DNA of 50,952 bases. It comes from Desulfobulbaceae bacterium (lineage in GTDB: Bacteria; Desulfobacterota; Desulfobulbia; Desulfobulbales; Desulfobulbaceae). Positions 16,695 to 26,090 of this stretch are shown one piece after another. The notes under the pieces were generated by a model. The model searched no databases and was not told the DNA's origin. It worked only from the letters and a program-made list of their open reading frames with translations. The stretch covers positions 1-50,952 of the forward strand of contig JAAYIE010000098.1 in the NCBI GenBank assembly GCA_012744275.1. The letters run 5' to 3'. A program made the position numbers and the translations under genes. Each line of letters starts with the position of its first letter. Position 1 is the stretch's first letter.

Positions 16695-17594
16695 TTAGAC
16701 TAGAAACCCGGATTTAAAATAATCCATCAAGCCTTCTTCAATAGAGTATGCCGGAACAAAACGGATACGCTCCCGCGCCATAGTCATGTCGCACTCCGTA
16801 TAGTCCTGATAGCTTTCTACAAAGGGATTGTCTATAAATTCTGGTGTTCTTGCGATGCCGAGAAGTGCATTAAGCATGGAAACCAGCTTGTTAAATGAGG
16901 TTGCCTTGCCGGAGCCGCAGTTAACAATGCAACTGCTATCTGATGCTGCAGCAAGCAAATTTGCCTGAACAACATCTTTTACATAAATATAATCTCGCTT
17001 CTGTTCCCCGTATTTGAACAGTTTGGGGTTGCCTTTGAGCATTTGCTGGGCAAACTGATAAATCATGGTTGCCCTTGTACCCTTATGGTTTTCCCTTGGA
17101 CCGTATATGTTGCAATATCTCAGGCCAACCAGGGTGACATCCTGATTGCTGTTGGCCAGTGCCGTTGCATATTCTTCCAGCAAAACTTTTGATTCTGCAT
17201 ACGGGGTTTGTGGATTCAAACGGTCGTTTTCTTTGTATGGAGCAGGGTTGTTGCCGTACACTGCAGTAGAGGTGGCATAGATAATTTTTTTACATCCATT
17301 CTCCAAAACGTATTCAAAAAGTCTTTTTGAAGCGTAATAATTAGCGCGCATTATTTCTTTTTCATCGGACACTCTGGTACCGTTTATGGCCGCCTGATGA
17401 AAAAGGACATCAATTTTACCTATGGCATCAAAATCTATCCCCAAAAAACCGGGGTACAGGCATTTGCCGATAAACTGCGGAACGGGTTGTTCTGATTCAT
17501 TACCAGTGATAAGTACTTCATGCCCCTGCTCCTGGAGCGCAAGGGCGATATTGGAACCTACAAATCCTGTTCCACCGGTAACCAGGCATCTCAT
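16695..17594 (-). CDS. NAD-dependent sugar-nucleotide epimerase, HldD-like
   Basis: The 299-residue product is an extended short-chain dehydrogenase. It has the dinucleotide motif GGTGFVG (7-13), STAVYG (109-114) and the catalytic pair Tyr132/Lys136 in PYAESK. The segment RYCNIYGPRENHKGTR and KRDYIYVKDVVQANLL resemble ADP-L-glycero-D-manno-heptose 6-epimerase (HldD), which acts in LPS core synthesis, so a heptose or related sugar substrate is the best guess. The ATG at 17594 has AGGAG upstream. It sits between aroE and aroA in the same orientation but has no metabolic link to them. Its DNA looks clearly more AT-rich than both neighbours (some stretches near 30% GC), suggesting acquisition by transfer. 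Confidence 0.82.
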   Translation of the reverse strand: MRCLVTGGTGFVGSNIALALQEQGHEVLITGNESEQPVPQFIGKCLYPGFLGIDFDAIGKIDVLFHQAAINGTRVSDEKEIMRANYYASKRLFEYVLENGCKKIIYATSTAVYGNNPAPYKENDRLNPQTPYAESKVLLEEYATALANSNQDVTLVGLRYCNIYGPRENHKGTRATMIYQFAQQMLKGNPKLFKYGEQKRDYIYVKDVVQANLLAAASDSSCIVNCGSGKATSFNKLVSMLNALLGIARTPEFIDNPFVESYQDYTECDMTMARERIRFVPAYSIEEGLMDYFKSGFLV

Positions 17595-17636
17595 AACAGT
17601 ACTCCTGTTGATTGTAGCAAACAAAATATGTCAATA

Positions 17637-18479
17637 TTAGCGCTGTGTTCCCTTTTCAGCCAGTACGCTCTCAAGCGCCGCGCGCATTACGTCAACAGGC
17701 GGCTCCTCACCCAGCCATAACTGCCATTGGGCAGTGGCTTGATAAAGTAGCATATTACTGCCTGGCACCGTTTTGCAGCCACGGGCAGCAGCCTCGTGCA
17801 AGAGCCTGGTTTCAAGTGGAGCATAGACAATATCCATCACCACTTGAAAATTGGAAAGCAGGTCAGCTTCCAAGGGCATGGTGCTGGCATTGGGTTGCAT
17901 ACCCACCGAAGTCGCGTTGACCAGCACATCTGCCCGCAAATCGCGCAGTTCGTTGACCGTCACACAAGGACAACCCAGCTGAGCAGCCAGATGCTCCCCC
18001 TTGGCCTGACTTCTGTTGTGGATGAAAATCTGTGCACCCGCCTCGCGCAAGCCAAAACCAATGGCCCGGGCCGCACCACCCGCCCCCAAGAGCAACACAG
18101 AGGCACCGCCCAGCCGGATAGCTTCAGCAAGGGCCTGATTCGCCCCAATCCAGTCGGTATTCACGCCTGTACACTGCAGCCTACCATCGGCCTTGTGTTT
18201 AAAAAGGAGGGTATTTACTGCCCCTATTTTTTCGGCCACAGGATCAATGACATCCAGAAGTGGCATGATTGCCACCTTGTGGGGCACGGTTACTGAAATA
18301 CCAGCAAAGCCGAGGGCCTTGATGCCAGCCAGGGCCATTGCCAGTTCGCTGGTGGGCAGAGGCAGGTACACCGCGTTGATACCCCGTGCCCGGAACGCTG
18401 CATTGTGCATGACCGGACTGAGCGAATGCGCCACTGGATTTCCCAGGATGCCAAATAATCTGGTGCTACCGTTAATCAT
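17637..18479 (-). CDS. aroE: Shikimate dehydrogenase (NADP+)
   Basis: The 280-residue enzyme reduces 3-dehydroshikimate to shikimate. It shows the substrate motif GNPVAHSLSPVMHNAAF, catalytic Lys68 in VTVPHK, the NTDWIGA motif, and the NADP-binding LLLGAGGAARAIGFGL. Its ATG overlaps the aroD stop by four bases (ATGA), so the two are translationally coupled. This matches the order of the pathway: AroD makes the substrate used by AroE. Confidence 0.96.
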   Translation of the reverse strand: MINGSTRLFGILGNPVAHSLSPVMHNAAFRARGINAVYLPLPTSELAMALAGIKALGFAGISVTVPHKVAIMPLLDVIDPVAEKIGAVNTLLFKHKADGRLQCTGVNTDWIGANQALAEAIRLGGASVLLLGAGGAARAIGFGLREAGAQIFIHNRSQAKGEHLAAQLGCPCVTVNELRDLRADVLVNATSVGMQPNASTMPLEADLLSNFQVVMDIVYAPLETRLLHEAAARGCKTVPGSNMLLYQATAQWQLWLGEEPPVDVMRAALESVLAEKGTQR

Positions 18480-19216
18480 GCTGTTTTCTCAAAAAGTTCG
18501 CATAGCGTGTGCAGACGACCCAGGGAGAGCTGGCCCGGTGCGGTACTACTTGATTCATTCACGGAAGCATAACTGATATGGCCGCCAAGATATAGGGTAG
18601 CCAAACGGGAAATGCTGCCCACCTCGCCCATGGCAAAGGCGCTCAAAGGGAAGAAGGCTGCAGTCGCCTGATTGAGCAAAGCCAGCAAGCGCACCACATC
18701 AGCAGGTTTTTTAGCAGTAGTGACAATTTTTCCACTCCGGGCGCCACTGCTTTGCATGGCCTGGACAATACCTTGTAAAGTCTCATTATCTGGAGTCCCA
18801 GTAAAATCATGCCACGAAACCAGCGACCATACCCCAAGAGTATCTGCCTTGGTCAGGAGGGTATCTCTTAGCGCCGCTTCAGTACGCAGTTCGATATCAA
18901 CATACGCTGCCCCGGCTTGCATGGCCGCTTCAAGCTGGAGGAGGCGCTGCTCTTCGCTGCCGTTATAGTGACCGCCTTCCCATTGTGGCCGGTTGGTGGC
19001 AAGCACAGGGACAGTCGTATACCGTGCAACAAAGGGAGCAATGTCAGGTTTCCGCATGCTGTCCAGCCGGATCTCCACCAGATCCGCCAGGTGAATCACC
19101 GCCGCTGCCTCGCGGATCAGTATGTCTACATCCTCCCCTGTCAGGGAAAGGCAAAGCAGGCCGCGACGTAACCCTGCTTTTTGCTGATCCTGCCATGATG
19201 ACATCTGATCAATCAT
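18476..19216 (-). CDS. aroD: 3-dehydroquinate dehydratase, type I
   Basis: This 246-residue class I enzyme dehydrates 3-dehydroquinate through a Schiff base. The substrate motif EIRLDS lies at 49-54, the catalytic His136 is in SWHDF, and the Schiff-base Lys163 is in GKIVTTAKK. The start ATG at 19216 overlaps the pyrD stop codon; the open frame extends 63 codons upstream into pyrD but without support. The short N-terminal extension before LLCLSL is not conserved, so Met5 is also possible. Confidence 0.94.
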   Translation of the reverse strand: MIDQMSSWQDQQKAGLRRGLLCLSLTGEDVDILIREAAAVIHLADLVEIRLDSMRKPDIAPFVARYTTVPVLATNRPQWEGGHYNGSEEQRLLQLEAAMQAGAAYVDIELRTEAALRDTLLTKADTLGVWSLVSWHDFTGTPDNETLQGIVQAMQSSGARSGKIVTTAKKPADVVRLLALLNQATAAFFPLSAFAMGEVGSISRLATLYLGGHISYASVNESSSTAPGQLSLGRLHTLCELFEKTA

Positions 19217-20147
19217 GGCGCAGTGTGCCAACAATGGCGGCAAGGGACGGCTCCTGGTATTGCCCAAGATAGGCACTGATACCGTCGATGATTTCTTCTG
19301 CAGCCCGCGGATTATAAAAATTAGCCGTGCCCACTTGGACCGCACTTGCACCAGCCAAAACAAATTCCAAGGCATCCTCCGCCGTGGCAATGCCGCCAAT
19401 ACCAATCACCGGGATACGTACAGCCTGTGCCACCTGCCAGACCATGCGCAGGGCCACAGGTTTGACGGCTGGGCCAGAGAGCCCACCGGTGCGATTAGCT
19501 AATTTTGGCCGCCGGGCATGGATGTCTATGGCCATGCCGATCAAGGTGTTGATGAGGGAAACCGCATCTGCTCCCGCATCCTCCACCGCCCGGGCCATCA
19601 GCGCGACATCAGTCACATTAGGTGAGAGCTTTACAATAACCGGTTGCCCTGCATGCTCCTTCACTGCCCGTACCACGGCAGCCGCCATTTCCGGCACTGC
19701 GCCAAAGGCCACTCCACCCTTGTCCACATTGGGGCAGGAGATATTCACCTCCAAAGCGTCCACGCCGGCTACCCCAGCAAGACGACCAGCAAGTTGCGCA
19801 TACTCTGCCACTGTATCGCCCAAGATATTGACAATCACCCTGGTGCCGCATTGTCGCAGGTATGGCATCTTTTCCACAAGGAAACGCTCAAGGCCAACGT
19901 TTTCCAAGCCTATGGCATTGAGCATACCGCAGGCCGTTTCCACGATGCGGGGAGGCGGATTGCCTGCTCGCGGCTTAAGCGATATACCCTTGACGATGAT
20001 GGCTCCCAATCGGGAAAGATCGAGCAGGCCAGCAAATTCGGCCCCATAACCAAAGGTGCCCGAGGCGGTCATAACCGGGTTATCGAGCTTAAGTGTACCG
20101 ATCTGGACGTGCAAATCCGGCGTGCTGTTCGTAGCGTGTACAATCAT
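19209..20147 (-). CDS. pyrD: Dihydroorotate dehydrogenase B (NAD+), catalytic subunit
   Basis: The 312-residue class 1B enzyme oxidises dihydroorotate to orotate with FMN. Key motifs are [28 protein letters not shown], catalytic Cys138 in [18 protein letters not shown] and GIGGI for FMN phosphate binding. Its ATG overlaps the stop of pyrK by four bases, and PyrK supplies the FAD and [2Fe-2S] path to NAD+. The pairing with pyrK identifies the 1B class. Confidence 0.96.
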   Translation of the reverse strand: MIVHATNSTPDLHVQIGTLKLDNPVMTASGTFGYGAEFAGLLDLSRLGAIIVKGISLKPRAGNPPPRIVETACGMLNAIGLENVGLERFLVEKMPYLRQCGTRVIVNILGDTVAEYAQLAGRLAGVAGVDALEVNISCPNVDKGGVAFGAVPEMAAAVVRAVKEHAGQPVIVKLSPNVTDVALMARAVEDAGADAVSLINTLIGMAIDIHARRPKLANRTGGLSGPAVKPVALRMVWQVAQAVRIPVIGIGGIATAEDALEFVLAGASAVQVGTANFYNPRAAEEIIDGISAYLGQYQEPSLAAIVGTLRHD

Positions 20148-20920
20148 GGCCAAACCACCTCCGTTGCCTGAAAAACGGGGCCGTGTTTACACACATGCCG
20201 GTAGGCATCGGTCCTACCGGGGATAGGGATGGCACAGCCCAAACAGGCGCCCAATCCACAGGCCATATGGGTTTCAAGTGACACCTCACAGGCAATCCTG
20301 TCTCCGCAAAAACGTGCCACCGCCGCCATCATCGGCACAGGACCACAAGCGTATACTTTTTGTACTTTACCGGAAAGTGCCGGCAGCAAATCTGTCACAA
20401 AGCCATGATGGCCGAGGCTGCCATCGTCGGTGCTTACATGCACGGCGCAGCCCAAATCACGCAAGCCAGGTACAAGGGCCGCATGTTCGCCAGCACTGCC
20501 TGCCCCCAGGAGCACCAGGGGAAAAACGCCCTGCTCAACCAGCCATTGGGCCAAAAAAAACAGGGGGGCACAGCCTATACCGCCTCCAACTAAACAAACC
20601 TCACCATCCGGTGGTATCCCGAATCCCTTGCCCAGCGGCCCCACCAAGGATATCTGCTGACCTACTGCAGTTTCAGCCAGCATGGCTGTCCCTCGGCCCA
20701 CCACTCGAAGGAGCAGTTGAATACCGCCATCTGGATAGCGGCTATGAATGGAGAATGGCCTGCGCAAAAGCGGATCCTGACCTGTACCGCAAGCCACCAT
20801 GACAAACTGACCGGGCCGGGCCACTGCCGCGATATCCGAAGCATCAAGGCTCAGGCGCACAATATTTGCTTCAAAGTGCTCAACACGGCGAACGGTGTAA
20901 TTTTTCTGGAATTCGGGCAT
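20144..20920 (-). CDS. pyrK: Dihydroorotate dehydrogenase B, electron-transfer subunit PyrK
   Basis: The 258-residue flavoprotein passes electrons from PyrD to NAD+. It has the FAD motif RRPFSI (53-58), a NAD-binding GGGIGCAPL (112-120), CGPVPMM, and a C-terminal [2Fe-2S] site with Cys221, Cys226, Cys229 and Cys244. The ATG at 20920 was chosen over a TTG six codons upstream. It heads the pyr-aro operon and is divergent from pilD. Confidence 0.95.
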   Translation of the reverse strand: MPEFQKNYTVRRVEHFEANIVRLSLDASDIAAVARPGQFVMVACGTGQDPLLRRPFSIHSRYPDGGIQLLLRVVGRGTAMLAETAVGQQISLVGPLGKGFGIPPDGEVCLVGGGIGCAPLFFLAQWLVEQGVFPLVLLGAGSAGEHAALVPGLRDLGCAVHVSTDDGSLGHHGFVTDLLPALSGKVQKVYACGPVPMMAAVARFCGDRIACEVSLETHMACGLGACLGCAIPIPGRTDAYRHVCKHGPVFQATEVVWP

Positions 20921-20997
20921 GGGAAACGATACAACCAAAGGTGGTAAAAATAATTCAGAACTGCTCGTAGCCTCTCATCATTCAGTACTGCCTTCAG

Positions 20998-21786
20998 ATG
21001 GAAAACCTCTTGCTCATATTCGCCGCGCTTGTCGGCGCCGTTGTCGGCTCCTTTCTCAATGTGGTCATCCTGCGTCTGCCCAAAGAAGACAGCTCCATCG
21101 TTTTTCCCACCTCCCATTGTCCGCAGTGCGGGTATATGCTGCGCTGGTACGATAATGTGCCGCTCATCAGCTTTCTAACCCTGGCAGGAAAATGCCGGCG
21201 GTGTCGCAAGCCCATCTCCCTACAGTACCCGCTGGTGGAATTGGCCATGGCCCTGCTCTCTGCCCTGCTTTTGCACCACTTTGGTCTCAGTTTTGAATTT
21301 GTCTTCTACTTTATCTTTATGGCAGCACTTCTGGTTATCATATTTATCGATATCCATCACCAAATTATTCCGGATGCCATCAGCCTGCCTAGTATAGGGC
21401 TCGGCTTTGCCGGCTCCTTTTTCAATACACTGATCAGCTGGCAACAGTCTGCCCTGGGTATCCTGTGCGGCGGTGGCCTGCTCTTCGCTATAGCCTCTGG
21501 CTACTATTTTTTTACCAAAAGAGAAGGTATGGGCGGTGGTGATATCAAACTGCTGGCTATGATCGGCGCTTTTCTTGGCGTACAAAGCCTGCTCTTTGTG
21601 CTCTTTTTCAGCTCTTTCACCGGCAGTATTGTCGGGATTGCTGCCATGGTCCACCAGAAGAAAGGCGGTCAAACCCGAATTCCCTTTGGCCCTTTTTTGG
21701 CTCTGGCTGCAGGAGTCTTTCTATTTTTTCAGGAAGCGATTTTCAGGCTCTGGCATGTGTACTTGGGTATAAGCAGCCTGCAATAA
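20998..21786 (+). CDS. pilD: Prepilin peptidase / N-methyltransferase (type IV leader peptidase)
   Basis: This 262-residue integral membrane aspartyl protease cleaves and N-methylates type IV prepilins or type II secretion pseudopilins. The cytoplasmic zinc-binding region has CPQC (41-44) and CRRC (66-69), which marks the methyltransferase-competent form. The catalytic aspartates are Asp118 in FIDIHHQIIPD and Asp182 in GMGGGDIKLLAMIG. At least six hydrophobic spans follow the N-terminus. It is not beside pilin or secretion genes here, so its substrates are encoded elsewhere. A bidirectional terminator follows. Confidence 0.95.
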   Translation: MENLLLIFAALVGAVVGSFLNVVILRLPKEDSSIVFPTSHCPQCGYMLRWYDNVPLISFLTLAGKCRRCRKPISLQYPLVELAMALLSALLLHHFGLSFEFVFYFIFMAALLVIIFIDIHHQIIPDAISLPSIGLGFAGSFFNTLISWQQSALGILCGGGLLFAIASGYYFFTKREGMGGGDIKLLAMIGAFLGVQSLLFVLFFSSFTGSIVGIAAMVHQKKGGQTRIPFGPFLALAAGVFLFFQEAIFRLWHVYLGISSLQ

Positions 21787-21909
21787 ACGGATAACTGCGT
21801 CCTGCGGTTTCGCTTAATGTTGTCTGGGCGTGATTTTACCGGTTTAATAGCAGCTTTCAACTGAAGCTAAACTTAGAATGAATCGCACAAGGCTTAATCG
21901 AAAAACAAC

Positions 21910-21942
21910 AAAAAACCCGATCCTGCAGGATCGGGTTTTTTT
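21910..21942. terminator. Bidirectional rho-independent terminator between pilD and dsrP
   Basis: CCCGATCCTG (21916-21925) and CAGGATCGGG (21926-21935) form a 10-bp perfect palindrome, flanked by six A on the left and seven T on the right. It can end both pilD (+) and the dsr operon (-). Confidence 0.92.
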
Positions 21943-21977
21943 ATTCTATAAAGAGGATGCGATTAATAATCTATGCT

Positions 21978-23150
21978 CTAAGCCTCAATCTCATGCTCCA
22001 CACCAATGGCTATCTTGTAGAGAATGGTGAGCACAAAGAAACCTGCAGCCCACACGCCAGCTGTAATCAACAGCTCGTTCAGGTGGGGATAGTATTCAGT
22101 AATCTCATTGATGGGTGACGGAACAAAACCACCAAGAACAAAACCAATACCCTTATCGAGCCAGAAGGCGATGAAGATGGAGGCGCAACCCAGTCCAAGC
22201 CACAAGTCGCTGCCTTTGCGAGTAGCTGGATAGCTGATAAGCGCTATGCCTATCACAAACAGGATGAGGAAGGCCCACATGAAGGGCACCAAGTTGTTGT
22301 AGACATGACCATGGTGATCAAGCCCGGAGAACAGGTATTGCAGGGTATGGGTATGACCTGGGATCTGTGAATAGAAGCCAACAAAAAATTCCAGGGCCAG
22401 GAAAAACATATTAGCAATGGCCGCGTAGATGATGATGGTCACCATCTTGTCGATTGCTTCCTTGCCAGCATCGAAATTGGCTACCCGCTTCAAAATAAGC
22501 GCCATAATTACGATCAGTGCGGGCCCAGCAGCAAAGGCAGAAGCCAGAAAGCGCGGAGCAATGATGGCGGAAAGCCAGAAATGCCGGCCAGGCAGACCGC
22601 AGTACAGCATAGCGGTAACAGTATGAATCGAAATAGCAAAGGGAATGGAGACATAAACAAAAAAGTAGATCCACTTGGGCGGCGCCACCTGTTTGCGCTC
22701 AGCAGTGAGGATTACCCAGCCACAGAGGATGTTGAGAAACAAATAGCCCAACAGCACGCACATGTCCCAAAAAAGCATGGAATGTGGCGTTGGATGCAGC
22801 ATTACGTTCAAGGCACGCAGGGGCTGACCCAGATCCACCATGATAAACATCATGCACATGAGCAGGGCAGCAATGGCGAGGAATTCACCAAGAATGGTGA
22901 TCCGGCCAAAGGCCTTGTAATTATGAATGTAGTACGGCAAGACCAGCATTACACCTCCAGCGGCCACGCCAACCAGGAAGGTAAACTGGGAAATATACAA
23001 ACCCCAAGAAACATCACGGCTCATGCCAGTGATGGCAAGACCATAGAAGAACTGGCGCAGGTAACTGATACCGCCAACGGCAATGATAAAGCCCAAAAAG
23101 GCCAGCCACATCCAGTAGTAGTTATTTCCTTTTAACGCTTTCTCGAACAT
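21978..23150 (-). CDS. dsrP: DsrMKJOP complex membrane subunit DsrP (NrfD family)
   Basis: DsrP is the large integral membrane subunit of the DsrMKJOP complex, with 390 residues and about ten hydrophobic spans. It belongs to the NrfD/PsrC family, whose members exchange electrons with the quinone pool; with DsrO and DsrJ it links periplasmic redox to menaquinone. The start follows a GAGG located at the dsrO stop codon, 7 bases away. It is the last gene of the operon and is followed by the bidirectional terminator at 21910-21942. Confidence 0.96.
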   Translation of the reverse strand: MFEKALKGNNYYWMWLAFLGFIIAVGGISYLRQFFYGLAITGMSRDVSWGLYISQFTFLVGVAAGGVMLVLPYYIHNYKAFGRITILGEFLAIAALLMCMMFIMVDLGQPLRALNVMLHPTPHSMLFWDMCVLLGYLFLNILCGWVILTAERKQVAPPKWIYFFVYVSIPFAISIHTVTAMLYCGLPGRHFWLSAIIAPRFLASAFAAGPALIVIMALILKRVANFDAGKEAIDKMVTIIIYAAIANMFFLALEFFVGFYSQIPGHTHTLQYLFSGLDHHGHVYNNLVPFMWAFLILFVIGIALISYPATRKGSDLWLGLGCASIFIAFWLDKGIGFVLGGFVPSPINEITEYYPHLNELLITAGVWAAGFFVLTILYKIAIGVEHEIEA

Positions 23151-23157
23151 GGGAGCC

Positions 23158-24000
23158 TCATACGATGTAGAAGACGGAGGGTAGTGTCCCCAGGGACGGA
23201 TTCCGCTGAACGGTATGGTGCTGTTTCAGCATTTGCCGAATCTCTGAGTTGGGATCGTTCAAATTGCCGAAAACCATTGCCTTGCTATCGCCGCAGGCCT
23301 CCACACAGGCTGGGAGCAAGCCTTTGCGTATACGTTCGTCGCAGAAGTTGCACTTTTCAACCACACCGCGGGTGCGAGTCGGGAAATCCCTGTTCATATC
23401 GGCACTGTCAATGTAAGGCCGTGGGTCGCTCCAATTGAAGCTGCGACTGCCATAAGGACACCCAGCCATGCAGAAACGGCAGCCTATGCATCGGTGATAG
23501 TCCATCATCACGATACCATCGGCGTTTCGGAAGGTCGCCTGGGTGGGGCAGACCCTCACGCAGGGCGGATTATCACAGTGGTTGCACAGGATTGGGAGTT
23601 GAAATTGGGCATTCACCTCGTCTCTGTACAGATTCGCCTGCTCCGGAAAGGCATTATCATAGTGGGTCATCCAGATCCACTTGATCTCATCCTTCTTTAT
23701 GGGGATATTCGGCACATTGTGTTCGCGATGGCAGGCAAGTACTACCCGCTCGCCCAGTGTTGGGTCTTCACGGAACTTGCGCGCATCAATCAGCATGCCG
23801 TAGCGGTTGATACAGGCATCGCCACATGCCGCGTTCTGCCCTGTGCCGTTTTGTGCAGAGGCATTAACCTGGGCCTCTTCGGCAGCAGCCATAGCTGACT
23901 CGGCGCCGCCGATCAAACGGCCTACTCCGGTGGCCGCTCCCAATCCAGCCAAGGTAGAAATGCCAGCAACCTTCAGGAAAGTTCTTCGTTTTTGGTCCAT
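23158..24000 (-). CDS. dsrO: DsrMKJOP complex periplasmic iron-sulfur subunit DsrO
   Basis: This 280-residue protein begins with a twin-arginine signal (KRRTFLKVAG, residues 4-13) and is exported folded. It has four cysteine groups for [4Fe-4S] clusters: CGDAC, CNHCDNPPCVRVC, CIGCRFCMAGC and CNFCDERIRKGLLPACVEAC. This is the usual ferredoxin-like partner of NrfD-type subunits. The ATG at 24000 was chosen because AGGAGAAACTCAG precedes it and the Tat motif then lies at the N-terminus; the frame extends nine codons further. Confidence 0.96.
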   Translation of the reverse strand: MDQKRRTFLKVAGISTLAGLGAATGVGRLIGGAESAMAAAEEAQVNASAQNGTGQNAACGDACINRYGMLIDARKFREDPTLGERVVLACHREHNVPNIPIKKDEIKWIWMTHYDNAFPEQANLYRDEVNAQFQLPILCNHCDNPPCVRVCPTQATFRNADGIVMMDYHRCIGCRFCMAGCPYGSRSFNWSDPRPYIDSADMNRDFPTRTRGVVEKCNFCDERIRKGLLPACVEACGDSKAMVFGNLNDPNSEIRQMLKQHHTVQRNPSLGTLPSVFYIV

Positions 24001-24023
24001 CTGAGTTTCTCCTTCTTCGCCGT

Positions 24024-24395
24024 TCACTCAACCGGAGCTATATGGCAATCCCAGCAGTAGGGTCTCACCGAGGAATAATCGTGGCACTTATCGCAGAAAT
24101 TCACCTTGCTGGTGTGGCATTCCATGCAGTTGAGCTGCAGGCTTTTCGGATAGGCCTTCCCTTCAATAACGATGCTGCTGTTGTCGCTGGTACGAACAAC
24201 CTCATCACGCCAAGTGTTCAATAACTGCATGTGCTTGGCCCGCATCTCCTCAACCGGCAGAACACAGGAATTGGCGTTCGTCGGCTTGACAAGCTCAGGT
24301 GCGGTGCGGGTCGTACCGCGATTGTACCAAACCGGTATCGTGACGAGCAGGACGAAGATCACCAGTCCTATTATGATTTTACCACGGTCGTACAT
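24024..24395 (-). CDS. dsrJ: DsrMKJOP complex triheme cytochrome c DsrJ
   Basis: The 123-residue protein has an uncleaved-looking N-terminal span (about 6-24) and three CxxCH haem sites at 90-94, 101-105 and 114-118. Cys44 in the NSCVLP segment matches the cysteine known as an unusual axial haem ligand (His/Cys) in characterised DsrJ proteins. DsrJ faces the periplasm. A good GGAGGAAG ribosome site precedes the ATG. Confidence 0.96.
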   Translation of the reverse strand: MYDRGKIIIGLVIFVLLVTIPVWYNRGTTRTAPELVKPTNANSCVLPVEEMRAKHMQLLNTWRDEVVRTSDNSSIVIEGKAYPKSLQLNCMECHTSKVNFCDKCHDYSSVRPYCWDCHIAPVE

Positions 24396-24422
24396 CAGTC
24401 TTCCTCCAGTTCTGCCGATATT

Positions 24423-26054
24423 TTAAACCAGGGTCCTAAGACCCTCGGTCAAATCCTGACGTTGCTCACCCTCGATGACCAAGGCATTCCCCACCAGTTC
24501 GCTCAATCCCGCCACTTCCACTTCCGGTACCCAGTAGCTCATCAGGGTTGACAGGGTAGCGCGGTCAATGGCGCAGACACAGCTAAGCGTGTTGACGCCA
24601 TGTTTTTCATGGACGTACTTCACGGCATTTGCCCGAGGCAGCCCGGAGCGCATGCGCAATTCCATAATTTCGTCGGTATTCAGAGCCGTACCCGATCCAC
24701 AGCAGAAGGTGCGTTCCCGGATGGTATTTTCCGGCATCTCGTACCATTTGTCCACTACATGATCAAGGATGTAGCGCGGTTCATCCAAGAGCCCCATGGC
24801 CCGAGCCGGGTTGCAGGAATCGTGGAAAGTGGGAAGCACATGCGCATTGCGGCTCTTGTCGAATTTGATCTTGCCGTTTTTGATCAGGTCGGCAGTAAAC
24901 TCGGAAATATGCACCATTTTGGTGGATTTGGCGTTGTCAAAAACGGTGCCGGTGATGGGTGATTTGGGTACTTCGAGGAAATCGGTTGGGCCGTTCATGG
25001 TATCCATATATTGGTGGATAACGCGCCACATATGCCCGCATTCTCCACCCAGAATCCACTTGACTCCCAGGCGTTTCGCCTCGGCGTACATCTTGCCATT
25101 GAGCTTCTTCATCATCTCATTGGAGGTGAAGAGGCCAAAGTTGCCACCCTCCGAAGCGTAGGTTGACCAGGTGTAATCCAGGCCAATGGCTTCGAACAGG
25201 AGCAGGTAACCCATGCAGGTAAAAATACCGGGCTCGGCAAAAACATCTGCAGAAGGTGTGATAAAAAGGACTTCCGCGCCCTTTCGGTTAAAGGTAGGAT
25301 TGACCCGCACTCCAGTCAGATTTTCAACATCGTCGCAAAGAAAATCCACATTGCCTTTGAAGGCCTGCGGAGTGAGGCCCATATGATTGCCGGTACGGTT
25401 GGAATTGGCCACCGGCTCCATGGCCCAGTTGATGCCAATACCAACCAAGTGCAGCAATTCACGCAGCATCATGGTGATTTCGGCGGTGTCGATACCGTAT
25501 GGACAGAACACTGAGCAGCGACGGCACTCCGTACACTGATAGGCGTACATGAACCATTCCTTGAGCACGCCCACAGTCATTTCTCTGCCACCAGCCAGTT
25601 TTCCCAGAATTTTACCGGCCAGGGTAAAGTCATTACGGTAGACCGAGCGCAGCAATTCAGCGCGCAAGACCGGCATATTCTTGGGGTCGCCGGTACCCAG
25701 GAAGAAGTGGCACTTGTCGGCGCAGGCACCGCAGCGCACGCAGCAGTCCATAAAAATTTTCAGCGAGCGAAAACGATCCAGACGGTCGGCCAGACCCTGC
25801 AGGATTATTTCCTTCCAATTTTCCGGCAGCTTCCAGTCATCATCCTCAGGACTCCACTCACGGGCATTAGGAAAACTTACCCCTTGCTGGCTGTTGAGGT
25901 ATTCCAGCTTGTCTGCCTTGGTCGGGTAGGCATAATTCCCAGGTTTGAACACCGCGGGAACTTCATCCCAAGGCTTATTCGGGTAGGCTCCCGTCATCAA
26001 AGAGGGCCCTTTGGCAACACTTACCGCCAGTTTATCTACCTTTATGACTGCCAT
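24423..26054 (-). CDS. dsrK: DsrMKJOP complex catalytic subunit DsrK (HdrD-like)
   Basis: This 543-residue cytoplasmic iron-sulfur protein resembles heterodisulfide reductase HdrD. Two [4Fe-4S] motifs are visible (CCVRCGACADKCH near residue 104 and CTECRRCSVFCP near 175). The CCG-type motifs for the noncubane [4Fe-4S] site are FHDSCNPARAMG and ERTFCCGSG. In sulfate reducers DsrMK reduces the DsrC trisulfide that leaves dissimilatory sulfite reductase. dsrA, dsrB and dsrC are not in this window. Confidence 0.97.
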   Translation of the reverse strand: MAVIKVDKLAVSVAKGPSLMTGAYPNKPWDEVPAVFKPGNYAYPTKADKLEYLNSQQGVSFPNAREWSPEDDDWKLPENWKEIILQGLADRLDRFRSLKIFMDCCVRCGACADKCHFFLGTGDPKNMPVLRAELLRSVYRNDFTLAGKILGKLAGGREMTVGVLKEWFMYAYQCTECRRCSVFCPYGIDTAEITMMLRELLHLVGIGINWAMEPVANSNRTGNHMGLTPQAFKGNVDFLCDDVENLTGVRVNPTFNRKGAEVLFITPSADVFAEPGIFTCMGYLLLFEAIGLDYTWSTYASEGGNFGLFTSNEMMKKLNGKMYAEAKRLGVKWILGGECGHMWRVIHQYMDTMNGPTDFLEVPKSPITGTVFDNAKSTKMVHISEFTADLIKNGKIKFDKSRNAHVLPTFHDSCNPARAMGLLDEPRYILDHVVDKWYEMPENTIRERTFCCGSGTALNTDEIMELRMRSGLPRANAVKYVHEKHGVNTLSCVCAIDRATLSTLMSYWVPEVEVAGLSELVGNALVIEGEQRQDLTEGLRTLV

Positions 26055-26090
26055 TGCTCTATCCTTGTACCGTTAGTGTTCACACGAGAG

